A stretch of DNA of 64,000 nucleotides from contig NZ_JAHRCY010000005.1 of NCBI RefSeq assembly GCF_019083965.1, positions 487,198 to 551,197 on the forward strand, given 5' to 3'. A model generated the notes under the pieces. That model did no database searches, was not told where the DNA came from, and was given only the letters and a program-made list of their open reading frames with translations. The stretch comes from Catellatospora tritici. Its GTDB lineage: Bacteria; Actinomycetota; Actinomycetes; Mycobacteriales; Micromonosporaceae. A program made the translations under genes and the position numbers. Shown here in pieces: positions 1 to 7,795 of the stretch (its first letter is position 1; each line of letters begins with the position of its first letter).

Positions 1-142
1 GACCGGCTTCCGGGTCGTCGACGTGTGGGAGTCCGAAGCGGCGTGCCGGCAGTTCGCCGAGGTCCTCAAGCCGATCCTGGCCGAGGTCGGCGTCACCGAC
101 CAGGCGGTGCTCTACCCTCCGCACGCGTTCGTGACCACCTGA
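1..142 (+). CDS. C-terminal fragment of an unidentified protein
   Basis: An open frame enters from the left edge and stops at TGA 140-142, giving the last 46 residues. The fragment reads like a folded alpha/beta tail (GFRVVDVWESEAACRQF, then VTDQAVLYPPHAFV) and could belong to a small dimeric alpha/beta-barrel (antibiotic-monooxygenase-like) protein. That is a weak guess because the N-terminus is missing. A stem-loop follows 17 bases after the stop. Confidence 0.55.
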   Translation, partial: TGFRVVDVWESEAACRQFAEVLKPILAEVGVTDQAVLYPPHAFVTT

Positions 143-159
143 GCGCGGGCGTGGCGGAT

Positions 160-190
160 GGCCCGCACCAGCTGGAGGCCGGTGCGGGCC
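160..190 (+). terminator. Stem-loop after the left-edge gene
   Basis: GGCCCGCACC and its exact complement GGTGCGGGCC form a 10-bp stem with an 11-base loop, just past the stop at 142. There is no U-run, as is usual in high-GC actinobacteria. Confidence 0.5.
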
Positions 191-212
191 GCACTGTGTC
201 ACCTGGCGACGG

Positions 213-302
213 CTAGGCGAGGACGGTGAACAGGTAGCTGCCGGAGGGCGGATGGTAGGACGCGGCACGGGCGGCGCCCCAGCCCCCGAGCCGTGCCGAG
301 CG
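213..302 (-). pseudogene. Relic C-terminus resembling the end of a GH78-type secreted enzyme
   Basis: On the minus strand an open stretch ends at TAG (213-215) with WGAARAASYHPPSGSYLFTV followed by LA. This resembles the last residues of the GH78 alpha-rhamnosidase at 47677-51390, which ends GSGAAAYYLPSGSYTFTAPA: both share the PSGSYxFT core and end at the same place. Only about 28 residues remain before the frame runs into the neighbouring exporter gene, and no start is visible. I read it as a remnant of a deleted secreted enzyme; chance similarity is possible. Confidence 0.35.
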
Positions 303-309
303 GCACCGG

Positions 310-1089
310 TCACAGTCCGATGAGCAACAGCGACCCGGCGACCAGCAGGCCCGCCTCGACCAGACGCACGAAGGTACGCTCGCTGACCCGGTCGACGATC
401 CGTCGGCCGACCCAGGCCCCCGCCAGCGTCGCGGGTGTCAGCGCCGCACCGAGCAGCAGAACCCGCCCCGTGAGCAGATCGCCCGCGCCGTACCCGGCGA
501 GCTTGGCGCCATGCATGGTCAGCGCGGCGGCCGCCTCGGTGCCGATGTAGGCCGCGCGCGTCAGCCCGTACGCGAGGAAGAACGGGGCGGTGAGGGGACC
601 CACCGAGCCCAGCAGCGCCGACCCGAGCCCGGACGCGGCCCCGACCCAGGCGAACGCCCGCGCCGAGGGCCTGCCCACGCGTGGGCGCAGCCGCCGCCAC
701 ACCACGGTGACGATCAGGAACACGCCCAGCAGCCGCTTCAGCGCTCCGAGCGGAGCGTGTGCCAGCAGCAGCCCGCCCATGACCGCGCAGGGCACCGCGC
801 CCACCGCGAACCAGCCGACCAGGCTGGACCGCAGCTCCCGACGGTTGAGCCAGACCCGCGACGCGTTGCTGGACAGCTGGGTCAGGGTGAGCACCGGCAC
901 CGCGACGCGCAGTCCGAACAGGGCACCGAACACCGGCAGCAGCAGCACCCCGCCACCGAAGCCCGCCACCGCCGACAGGACCGCGAGCGCGAACGCGGCG
1001 GCCGACGCGGCGAGCAGGGTCCCCAGCACCGGCTCAGCGTGCCAGGACGCACCGCCGCCCGTCACCCCGGTTTGTGGGCGGACCCGCAC
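310..1089 (-). CDS. TauE/SafE (TSUP) family membrane transporter
   Basis: This 259-residue polytopic membrane protein belongs to the sulfite exporter TauE/SafE family, putative permeases for sulfur-containing anions or small organic anions. It shows the two-fold TSUP pattern. A hydrophobic half begins AVAGFGGGVLLLPVF (about residues 40-55), and a second half carries GLGSALLGSVGPLTAPFFLA (about residues 155-175). The substrate cannot be read from the sequence. The start is GTG at 1089. A downstream GTG about 20 codons in, just before the first membrane segment, is also possible. The gene lies 19 bp after the TMEM175-like gene on the same strand, so the two may be co-transcribed. Confidence 0.8.
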   Translation of the reverse strand: MRVRPQTGVTGGGASWHAEPVLGTLLAASAAAFALAVLSAVAGFGGGVLLLPVFGALFGLRVAVPVLTLTQLSSNASRVWLNRRELRSSLVGWFAVGAVPCAVMGGLLLAHAPLGALKRLLGVFLIVTVVWRRLRPRVGRPSARAFAWVGAASGLGSALLGSVGPLTAPFFLAYGLTRAAYIGTEAAAALTMHGAKLAGYGAGDLLTGRVLLLGAALTPATLAGAWVGRRIVDRVSERTFVRLVEAGLLVAGSLLLIGL

Positions 1090-1108
1090 GCCGCCCGGGT
1101 CGGTCGGT

Positions 1109-1768
1109 TCAGCCTTCGAGGATTTCGGCGCCGGGCGGGCGGATGCGGTTGAGGTAGATGCCGACCGGGATGGAAAGGAACCACACCGCGACCGCGGCGC
1201 CGGTGTTCCAGTACGCCACCGGGATGGACAGTGCGAACAGCACCACCGGTGACAGCGACGCCATGGTGCCCCACCGCAGGACCTCGGGCCTGATCCGCAC
1301 CCGCAGCAGGTCCGCGCGGTACGCGTGGCGCAGCAGGACGACCTCCAGGCCGCTGACGATCGCGGCGACGACCGCGTACACGCTGATGGCCAGCGGGTTG
1401 CTGAAGTAGTCGCCCAGCAGCGCGGTCGGGAAGGGCAGGAACGCCACGAAGGCCAGGTAGACGAGGTTGCGCATGATCATGCCGAGGTCGACGCCGCGCA
1501 GCAGGCTGAACATCTGGTGGTGGGCGATCCAGTACCGGCCGATGACGGCGAAGGACAGGAAGAACCCGACGAAGTTGGGGATGAGGTCGCTGAGGTCGCG
1601 CGCCAGCTCGCGGATGTCGCCCTCGTGCACCAGCTTGGGCACTCCGACCTCGACGACCAGCAGCGTCATGGCGATGGCGAACAGACCGTCGCTGAAACTG
1701 AGCACGCGTCCGAACTCCACGCTGTCGCGTGGATGGAACCTGTTCGTGACCCCGACGCCCCGGCCCAC
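1109..1768 (-). CDS. TMEM175-like (DUF1211) potassium channel family protein
   Basis: This 219-residue membrane protein has the family signature RVLSFSDGLFAIAMTLLVVE near residues 21-40. The FSDG motif is the hallmark of the TMEM175/DUF1211 family, in which the first helix lines a K+-selective pore lacking the usual TVGYG filter. About six hydrophobic segments follow, the single-repeat size typical of bacterial members, which act as tetramers. The start is GTG at 1768, with no strong ribosome binding site. It lies upstream of the TauE/SafE gene, with only 19 bp between them. The physiological role in this organism is unknown. Confidence 0.8.
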   Translation of the reverse strand: MGRGVGVTNRFHPRDSVEFGRVLSFSDGLFAIAMTLLVVEVGVPKLVHEGDIRELARDLSDLIPNFVGFFLSFAVIGRYWIAHHQMFSLLRGVDLGMIMRNLVYLAFVAFLPFPTALLGDYFSNPLAISVYAVVAAIVSGLEVVLLRHAYRADLLRVRIRPEVLRWGTMASLSPVVLFALSIPVAYWNTGAAVAVWFLSIPVGIYLNRIRPPGAEILEG

Positions 1769-1815
1769 GAGATCACCCTACGGCCGTGGCGAGGCGGGGA
1801 CCGGATTTCGGGCGG

Positions 1816-2229
1816 TCAGGCCTTCGCGCGTACGCCGATGGTGGCGAACTCGCTGCCCGTGCCGCCGCCCAGGCGCCGCTGCAGCGACCAGGCCATCCGC
1901 GTGGACTGGGTCTTGGCCAGCTCCGCCACGGGCCCGGTGAACAGATCGTCGAGGGTGGCGTGCCAGAGCTGGCGCCAGCGCAGGAAGTGGTCGCCGCCCA
2001 GCGGTGCCCGCTCGTGCAACGCCACGTGCACCTGCAGGGTGTTGCCCCGGTAGCTCTTGGCGTGCAGCAGCACCGTCTCCCAGAAGTCGACCATGGTCGG
2101 CAGGTGCGCGGCCAGGTCCATCCGCGCGATGTCCACGAAGATCGGGCCGAGCAGCGGGTCGGCGAAGGCGCGCTGGTAGAAGGTCTCCACGAGGGTGGTG
2201 ATGTCGTCCCTGCCGCCGATGTCCCGCAT
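1816..2229 (-). CDS. Group III truncated hemoglobin-like protein
   Basis: This 137-residue cytosolic globin matches the short 2-over-2 truncated hemoglobins, most like group III. Visible features are the B-helix region ETFYQRAFADPLLGPIF (about residues 15-31), the MVDFWETVLL segment, and a proximal (F8) histidine candidate in HVALHERAPL. Such proteins bind O2 or NO with heme and are linked to nitrosative stress or redox chemistry; the partner is unknown. It is transcribed away from the HTH-Clp_N gene across a 106-bp spacer. The C-terminus has a Gly-rich stretch followed by a short tail. Confidence 0.82.
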   Translation of the reverse strand: MRDIGGRDDITTLVETFYQRAFADPLLGPIFVDIARMDLAAHLPTMVDFWETVLLHAKSYRGNTLQVHVALHERAPLGGDHFLRWRQLWHATLDDLFTGPVAELAKTQSTRMAWSLQRRLGGGTGSEFATIGVRAKA

Positions 2230-2287
2230 GGTTCGACCGTACTGACGCGGACCTGGGTTCGCCCGGTCACGGTGGTGTGATCTCGAT

Positions 2288-2334
2288 CGTCAACCACGAG
2301 TTGACGAAGAGGTTTCGTCAACCTATGGTTGACG
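2288..2334 (+). promoter_or_regulatory. Tandem dyads over a leaderless promoter
   Basis: Two inverted repeats share the half-site CGTCAAC. CGTCAAC-N5-GTTGACG lies at 2288-2306 and CGTCAACC-TAT-GGTTGACG at 2316-2334. They embed a near-consensus promoter, TTGACG (2301-2306), 17 bp, TATGGT (2324-2329). The ATG at 2336 is seven bases after the -10 box, so the mRNA is probably leaderless. The arrangement suggests repression, possibly by the HTH protein encoded immediately downstream. Confidence 0.65.
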
Positions 2335-2335
2335 C

Positions 2336-3040
2336 ATGGCTGACACACCCAGGCTCGACGACCTCATCAACGTCATCAGGCAGCGGCACCCGGACGGGGA
2401 CCCGCTGTCGCAACTCAGCGACGCGGTGCTGCTCGGGCAGCACCTCGGCGAGCTGGCCGACCACCTGATCGGCCACTTCGTGGACAGGGCCCGCCACTCC
2501 GGCGCCTCCTGGACCGACATCGGCCAGAGCATGGGCGTGACCAAGCAGGCCGCGCAGAAGCGGTTCGTGCCCAAGGAGGGCGGCGAGAGCGACCTGCGGG
2601 TTTTCGCCCGCTACAACGACGCCGCGCGCCAGACCATGGTGCAGGCGCAGGAGGTGGCCCGCCTGGCCGGACACGAGCACATCGGCCCCGAGCACATCCT
2701 GCTCGCGCTGCTGAGCCAGCCCGGCACCCCCGCCGCCGCGGCGATCACCGACGCGGGCAGCACGCCGCGGGCGGTGCAGGCGGCGATCGCCGCCCGATTC
2801 CCCTCGACCGGGCAGGAGGCGGCCGGACCGGTGCCGTTCTCGGGGCCGGGCAAGAAGGCGTTGGAACTCGGGCACCGCGAGGCGCTGCGGCTCGGGCACG
2901 AGCACATCGGCACGGAGCACCTGCTGCTGGGCGTGCTGGCCCTCGGCGAGGGCGACGTGGTGGCGCTGCTGACCGAGGCGGGCGTCACCGCCGAGCAGGC
3001 CGAGGCGACGGTGCGCCGTGAGGTCGGCGGCGACGCTTAG
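2336..3040 (+). CDS. HTH-like N-terminus fused to two Clp_N repeats
   Basis: This 234-residue cytosolic protein is not a ClpA/B/C chaperone because it has no AAA+ module. Residues about 57-78 (SWTDIGQSMGVTKQAAQKRF) look like a helix-turn-helix. Two Clp N-terminal repeats follow, around ARLAGHEHIGPEHILLALL (about 108-126) and again around LRLGHEHIGTEHLLLGVL (about 185-203). Clp_N repeats in Clp ATPases bind adaptors and substrates, so the protein may sense a protein or ligand signal and bind DNA. The start ATG follows directly on a promoter covered by tandem GTCAAC dyads, consistent with autoregulation. Function is inferred from architecture only. Confidence 0.75.
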   Translation: MADTPRLDDLINVIRQRHPDGDPLSQLSDAVLLGQHLGELADHLIGHFVDRARHSGASWTDIGQSMGVTKQAAQKRFVPKEGGESDLRVFARYNDAARQTMVQAQEVARLAGHEHIGPEHILLALLSQPGTPAAAAITDAGSTPRAVQAAIAARFPSTGQEAAGPVPFSGPGKKALELGHREALRLGHEHIGTEHLLLGVLALGEGDVVALLTEAGVTAEQAEATVRREVGGDA

Positions 3041-3053
3041 CCCGCCGTCGTGT

Positions 3054-3096
3054 CGATGCCGGTGTGCGGACCGCCCTGGCCCGCACACCGGCATCG
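3054..3096. terminator. Bidirectional terminator, 16-bp stem
   Basis: CGATGCCGGTGTGCGG (3054-3069) and its exact reverse complement (3081-3096) enclose an 11-base loop. It sits in the 57 bases between two convergent genes and can serve both. Confidence 0.85.
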
Positions 3097-3097
3097 G

Positions 3098-5164
3098 TCA
3101 GGCTCCCCCGGCAGGCTCCGGTCCCGTCGACTGCTCTGCCGCCGCCTCGGTCGGTACGGCGGGCCGAGGCGCGGGCGGCAACGTCGTGCTCGCGGCCACC
3201 CGGTCGACACCATCACCCGACGCACCTGCCCCGGGCTGGACGTCCGGCTCGACGGGCTCGGCGGCAACGGGAGTCGGCGGCCGCACGCCGCGGCGGGCCT
3301 CGCGCCGGTTCACGACGACGAACAGCAGCCAGAACAGGCCCGACGCCAGCGCGAAGCCGCCGAACAGCCACAGCATGCGGATGAACACGGCGATCGCATC
3401 GGTACGGCTGTTCAGGCCGTACACGGCCACCACGAGCAGGCACACCGAGGTGGCGTACACCAGCGTCCACAGCACCTTGCCCGCCCGGCCCCAGTCCCAC
3501 AGCTTGCGCCCCTCCAGGAACCGCAGCGGCAGCAGGCCGATGACCAGGGTCTCGGCGCACATGATGGCCATGAACCCGAACGTCGCGTCGAACACCCGTG
3601 GGCCGAACGCGGTGCGGTCGGGCAGGTCGGCGGTGACGAACTGCCATGCCAGCCAACCCCCGGCACCCAGCCCGAGCAGCACCGCCACGCCACGCAACAG
3701 GCTGACAGCCTCCTGCCGCCCGGTGAGCCGGCGCCCGCGTACGGCGCCGTAGGCGAGCACCAGGCCGTAGACGTAGCCGGGTATGAACTCGGCCAACCGG
3801 GACACGACGGCGAGGACGGCGGCCACCACCAGGGCCGGGTACACAATGCGCAGGCGGCCGGGCTCGGTGCCGGGGGCGCTGACGCGGCGCTGGTACGACT
3901 CGGTCGCGAAGGCGTAGCCGACGGCGGTCACCGGCACCGCCAGCAGCAGCGCCAAGCCGGTGACCGGGGCGGTCTCGGGCCAGATCTGCCCCCGCTCGCC
4001 GAAGGTCATCAGGGCCGCGCTGAGCGCGGCGAACCCGATCACCACCGGCCAGGCGGCCGCCGACGGCTTCGGGTCGCGCTTGGGCGGCAGCCGCAGCCAG
4101 CGCCGGATATGGTGCTCGTTCTGCTGGAACGTGCTGTTGAACAGCTCGGCCGGGAAACCGACCAGCAGCAGGCAGACGATCAGCAGGAACAGCCAGAAGC
4201 CGCCGAGGGTGCCGAGGTCGAAGTGGTCCTTCCCGAGCCGGGGCAGGTTCTCGATCTCCTTCGGCCGGGGCCAGCCGCCCTGCCGCGCTGTCGTGGCCGA
4301 CGGAGTCGGCGTCAGCACCGGGCTGGGTGGCAGCGCGGCGGCGGCCGACGGCGACGGGCTGGGACTCGGCGACGGCGACGGGCTCGGCGAGGCGGGCGGG
4401 CTCGGCGGCGACACCACCCCGCCCTGCGCCGGGGACGGTGCGGCCGGGTCGGCGAGAACCCGGAAAGTGGTGGACCAGACGGTCTCCCACGGCGCGCCCT
4501 CGTCACCACCGCAGCGGAACGCCACGGTGTGCATGCCGGGCTTGGCGCCGGACGGCACGGTGACCTCGATGGTGTACCGGCGGTAGTAGGCGGCGTCGGC
4601 CTCCTCGGCGACCGTCGCCACGCGCGGCGGCATGGTCACCCCGTCCCACGCCAGCAGCCAGTTCTCGGCGTACGTGGGCACCATTTCGCAGCCCGACCAG
4701 TCGATGTAGCGGCCGGTGAACCGGAAGACGGCGCCACGGCGTCCCTGCCCGGTCGACAGGCCCTGGCTGCCCACCAGTGCCGAGCTGCTGCCCTCTGCCT
4801 TCCAGGTGTTGCCGACCGGGTCCAGGCACGACACGGAGATCGGGTTCCAGCCGATGCGGGCCGAGGCGGGGACGGTGAAGTCGGCGTACATGCCGTCGGC
4901 GGTGTCGCGGACGTTGCGCAACGCCACGGTCTGGCCGTTGAACGTGAACCGGATGCGGGTGCCGGGATTGGGCTGGCCGGGTTTGCAGTCGGGGCCGAGG
5001 TTCTGGGCCTGCAGCAGCGAACCACCACCGCGTCGGCCGGCACCGTCGACGACGGCGATGTCGGCGGCCGCGGCCGCGCGCGCCGGGACGGCGGCGATCA
5101 GCCCGGCCAGTGTCAGTACGAGAGTGAGGGCGCACCGGATGAGACGGACGGTCACTCCGTCCAT
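3098..5164 (-). CDS. Large exported and membrane-anchored protein, function unknown
   Basis: This 688-residue protein has a signal peptide (about residues 1-29, ending AVPARA). An extracellular beta-sandwich-like half of about 230 residues carries paired cysteines. A Ser-Pro linker with an SPSPSPSP run (about 275-295) is followed by about eight to ten membrane helices (about 330-640) and a charged, Pro-rich cytosolic tail. I chose ATG 5164 (MDGVTVRLIRC) because it begins directly before the signal peptide; the frame stays open further upstream. No catalytic motif is visible. An N-terminal receptor or Ig-like domain on a polytopic base suggests a surface sensor or transporter accessory, but I do not recognise the family. 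Confidence 0.7.
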   Translation of the reverse strand: MDGVTVRLIRCALTLVLTLAGLIAAVPARAAAAADIAVVDGAGRRGGGSLLQAQNLGPDCKPGQPNPGTRIRFTFNGQTVALRNVRDTADGMYADFTVPASARIGWNPISVSCLDPVGNTWKAEGSSSALVGSQGLSTGQGRRGAVFRFTGRYIDWSGCEMVPTYAENWLLAWDGVTMPPRVATVAEEADAAYYRRYTIEVTVPSGAKPGMHTVAFRCGGDEGAPWETVWSTTFRVLADPAAPSPAQGGVVSPPSPPASPSPSPSPSPSPSPSAAAALPPSPVLTPTPSATTARQGGWPRPKEIENLPRLGKDHFDLGTLGGFWLFLLIVCLLLVGFPAELFNSTFQQNEHHIRRWLRLPPKRDPKPSAAAWPVVIGFAALSAALMTFGERGQIWPETAPVTGLALLLAVPVTAVGYAFATESYQRRVSAPGTEPGRLRIVYPALVVAAVLAVVSRLAEFIPGYVYGLVLAYGAVRGRRLTGRQEAVSLLRGVAVLLGLGAGGWLAWQFVTADLPDRTAFGPRVFDATFGFMAIMCAETLVIGLLPLRFLEGRKLWDWGRAGKVLWTLVYATSVCLLVVAVYGLNSRTDAIAVFIRMLWLFGGFALASGLFWLLFVVVNRREARRGVRPPTPVAAEPVEPDVQPGAGASGDGVDRVAASTTLPPAPRPAVPTEAAAEQSTGPEPAGGA

Positions 5165-5299
5165 TGTGGGGAGAGCGTCAACGTCCTCCGCCGCGATCCG
5201 GATTCGCCCAGCCCGGCCCGGCGAGCCGCGGCGCGACCTGGCGAGCTCGATCACGCGTCGCGCTTGCCCAGGTCAGCGGGGGCGTCCACACTGGCAGAC

Positions 5300-6211
5300 A
5301 TGATCGACGAGCGATGGCCCACCGTCCTCGGGGTGCCGATCGACTGCGTGGGAGTGCCCGAAGCGGGCGACCCGCCGTTCGGCACCGAGCTGTCCCCCGC
5401 CGCGCTGCGGGCCGCCGGGCTAGTCCGCGCCGTGGGCGCGGCCGACGCCGGGGACCTACCGGTGCGGCTGGTCGGCCGGGACCGCGACCCCGACACCGGG
5501 GTGCTGGCGTGGGCGTCGGTGCGGGAGGTGACCTCGGCGGTACGCATCGCCGTACGCGACCTGCTGGCCGCCGACCGCATCCCGCTGGTGCTCGGCGGCT
5601 GCTGCTCGCTGCTGCCCGGAGCCCTGGCCGGTGCCCGCGACGCGCTCGGCCCGACCGCCCTGGCCTACCTCGACGGCCACCTCGACCTGTACGACGGACG
5701 CACCTCCCCCACCGGCGAACCGGCCGACATGCCGATCGCCGTGGTCACCGGAGTCGGCCCGGCCGCTTGGGTGGCCGACGTCGGTGGGCCGCTGCTGTCC
5801 CCCGGCCAGCTCGCCCTGCTCGGCCCCCGCGACCGAGCCGAGGCGCTGACCTACGCCACCGCCCAGCCCGAGCAGCTCGGACACCAACCGGAGCGGACCC
5901 CTGACGCGCTGCGCGCCGACGGGATGGCCACGGCGGGCCTGCACACCTGCGCCGAGCTGTCGGCCGCGACCGGCCGCTACTGGGTGCACCTGGACGTGGA
6001 CGTGCTCGACCAGGCCGCCTTCCCCGCCACCGACTACCTGATGCCCGGCGGACTCAGCCTGGCCGAACTCGGCGCGCTGCTGCGGCCGCTGCTGGGCACC
6101 ACCGCGCTGGCCGGGCTGTCGCTGGGCTGCTACAACCCGGACAAGGACCCCGACGGCACGGGCGGCCGGGAGCTGGTGGACATGCTGGCCCAGGCGCTCG
6201 CGCGGGACTGA
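5300..6211 (+). CDS. Arginase/agmatinase-fold protein with altered metal site
   Basis: This 303-residue protein of the ureohydrolase (arginase/agmatinase/formiminoglutamase) fold keeps two of the three metal motifs. YLDGHLDLYD supplies the Asp-x-His-x-Asp set and HLDVDVLDQ supplies two Asp ligands. The first motif, normally GGDHS, reads GGCCS, so the His ligand is replaced by Cys. It may still hydrolyse a guanidino or related amide substrate with an altered metal centre, or may have lost the activity. The start is ATG 5300. Its last 82 bp overlap the end of the convergent SDR gene. Confidence 0.75.
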   Translation: MIDERWPTVLGVPIDCVGVPEAGDPPFGTELSPAALRAAGLVRAVGAADAGDLPVRLVGRDRDPDTGVLAWASVREVTSAVRIAVRDLLAADRIPLVLGGCCSLLPGALAGARDALGPTALAYLDGHLDLYDGRTSPTGEPADMPIAVVTGVGPAAWVADVGGPLLSPGQLALLGPRDRAEALTYATAQPEQLGHQPERTPDALRADGMATAGLHTCAELSAATGRYWVHLDVDVLDQAAFPATDYLMPGGLSLAELGALLRPLLGTTALAGLSLGCYNPDKDPDGTGGRELVDMLAQALARD

Positions 6212-7689
6212 TCGGCCGACCGCTCGGCGGCACGGGCGATGTTGCGGGCCATGCCTCCGAAGATCAGGGCATGGAACGGCACGATGGTCCACCAGTAGGC
6301 GTGCCCGGCCAGCCCGCGCGGGATGAACACGGCCCGCTGGTCGTAGCGGCTGTGCCCGTCCCGGGCCGGGTCCGGGGTCACCCGCAGCTCCAGCCAGGCC
6401 CGGCCGGGCAGCCGCATCTCGGCGCGCAGTCGCAGCAGGTGACCCGGTTCGACCTCCTCGACCCGCCAGAAGTCCAGCGCCTCCCCGACGTACAGGGCCA
6501 CCGGGTCGCGGCGGCCGCGGCGCAGCCCGACCCCGCCGATGAGCCGGTCGAACCAGCCCCGCAGCGCCCACGCCAGTGGGTAGGAGTACCAGCCGGTCTC
6601 GCCGCCGATTCCGGTGATCACCGACCACAGCGCGCTCGCCGGCGCCTCGACCTGCCGCGACCGGTGGTCCAGGTACACGCTGCCGCCGGACCAGTCCGGG
6701 TCGGTGGGCAGCGGTTCGGCGGGCGCGCCGGTCCAGACGGCGTTTGACCAGCGCGTCTCCACGCCCGCGTCGCGGATTTTGACCAGTGCCAGCGCGACGG
6801 CCTCGTCGAAGCCCTTGAGGCCGCCGGGCGGCGGTGGCACGTATGCCTCGATGTCATGCTCGTGGCAGACCGCCTCGTGGACCAGGCTGGCCACCAGCGG
6901 CTTGGCCAGCGCGCCCGGCACCGGCGTGACCAGGCCGACCCACTGCGAGCTCAGCCACGGCGAGAGCGTGCGCACGCCCATGATCACGCGCGGGGTCAGC
7001 CCGGCGACGCGGGCGTAGCGGTGCATCATGTCGCGGAAGGTGAGCACGTCCGGGCCGCCGATGTCGAACGAGCGGTTCAGGTCGTCGGGCACGCTCGCGA
7101 ACGCGACCAGGTAGTGCAGCACGTCGCGGACGGCGATCGGCTGGATGCGGTTGTCGACCCAGCGCGGGGTGACCATGACCGGCAGCCGCTCGGTCAGGTA
7201 CCGCAGCATCTCAAACGACGCCGAACCCGACCCGATGATCACCGCGGCGCGCAGCGTCACCGTGGGCACGCCGGAGGCGGTCAGGATCGCCCCGACCTCC
7301 TCGCGCGAGCGCAGATGCGGCGACACCTCGCCGATCCCGCGTGGTGCCGGTCCGCCCAGGTAGACGATGCGTTTGACGCCCGCGCGGCGGGCGGCGGCGG
7401 CGAACGTCTGCGCGGCGCGCCGGTCGGTCTGCTCGAAGTCGCGCGAGCCCAGCGAGTGGACCAGGTAGTAGGCGACGTCGATCCCGTCGAGCGCGGCGCG
7501 CATGTCGTCGGACTTCAGCAGATCACCCTCGACGATCTCGGCCTTGGCCGCCCACGGCACGTCGCGCAGCCGGTTGGCTGACCGGGTCACGCACCGTACG
7601 CGGTGCCCCGCCTCGATGAGGCGCGGCGCCAGGCGCCCGCCGATGTAGCCCGTCGCCCCGGTGACGAGCACGCGTGTCTGCTCGGACAT
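6130..7689 (-). CDS. NAD(P)-binding SDR with C-terminal DUF2867-like domain
   Basis: This 519-residue protein begins with an atypical SDR Rossmann domain, where VLVTGATGYIGGRL (residues 8-21) is the TGxxGxxG nucleotide loop. It continues through an epimerase-like half to about residue 300. The C-terminal half (about 320-490; PVALYVGEALDFWRVEEVEP and neighbouring aromatic segments) matches the DUF2867/polyketide-cyclase-like domain found in such fusions. The substrate is unknown. The final 27 codons, a low-complexity Ser-rich tail, are encoded opposite the end of the arginase-fold gene, so that tail may be non-essential. Confidence 0.8.
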   Translation of the reverse strand: MSEQTRVLVTGATGYIGGRLAPRLIEAGHRVRCVTRSANRLRDVPWAAKAEIVEGDLLKSDDMRAALDGIDVAYYLVHSLGSRDFEQTDRRAAQTFAAAARRAGVKRIVYLGGPAPRGIGEVSPHLRSREEVGAILTASGVPTVTLRAAVIIGSGSASFEMLRYLTERLPVMVTPRWVDNRIQPIAVRDVLHYLVAFASVPDDLNRSFDIGGPDVLTFRDMMHRYARVAGLTPRVIMGVRTLSPWLSSQWVGLVTPVPGALAKPLVASLVHEAVCHEHDIEAYVPPPPGGLKGFDEAVALALVKIRDAGVETRWSNAVWTGAPAEPLPTDPDWSGGSVYLDHRSRQVEAPASALWSVITGIGGETGWYSYPLAWALRGWFDRLIGGVGLRRGRRDPVALYVGEALDFWRVEEVEPGHLLRLRAEMRLPGRAWLELRVTPDPARDGHSRYDQRAVFIPRGLAGHAYWWTIVPFHALIFGGMARNIARAAERSADQSRASAWASMSTSSRPPVPSGSLSGL

Positions 7690-7736
7690 GACCCCAGCCT
7701 AGGGGCTTCACCACGCCCCCCGCCCGGGTTGCAGGC

Positions 7737-7786
7737 AAGGAAGGGCACCTTCTTGACGGACGTCGGTTAACAAGGCGCCCTTCCTT
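7737..7786 (-). terminator. AAGGAAGGGC-type stem-loop, Micromonosporaceae-like
   Basis: AAGGAAGGGCACCTT (7737-7751) and AAGGCGCCCTTCCTT (7772-7786) pair over 15 bp around a 20-base loop. In minus-strand RNA the single mismatch becomes a G-U pair, so it suits termination of the CBM2 gene ending at 7796. I recall similar intergenic stem-loops from Micromonosporaceae genomes. Confidence 0.75.
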
Positions 7787-7795
7787 ACCTCAGTG

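Noticed and set aside
3050..5299. A very long plus-strand open frame over the minus-strand membrane protein gene
   Set aside because: Its translation is Arg/Gly/His-rich shadow sequence. The real genes are the minus-strand membrane protein and the arginase-fold gene starting at 5300.
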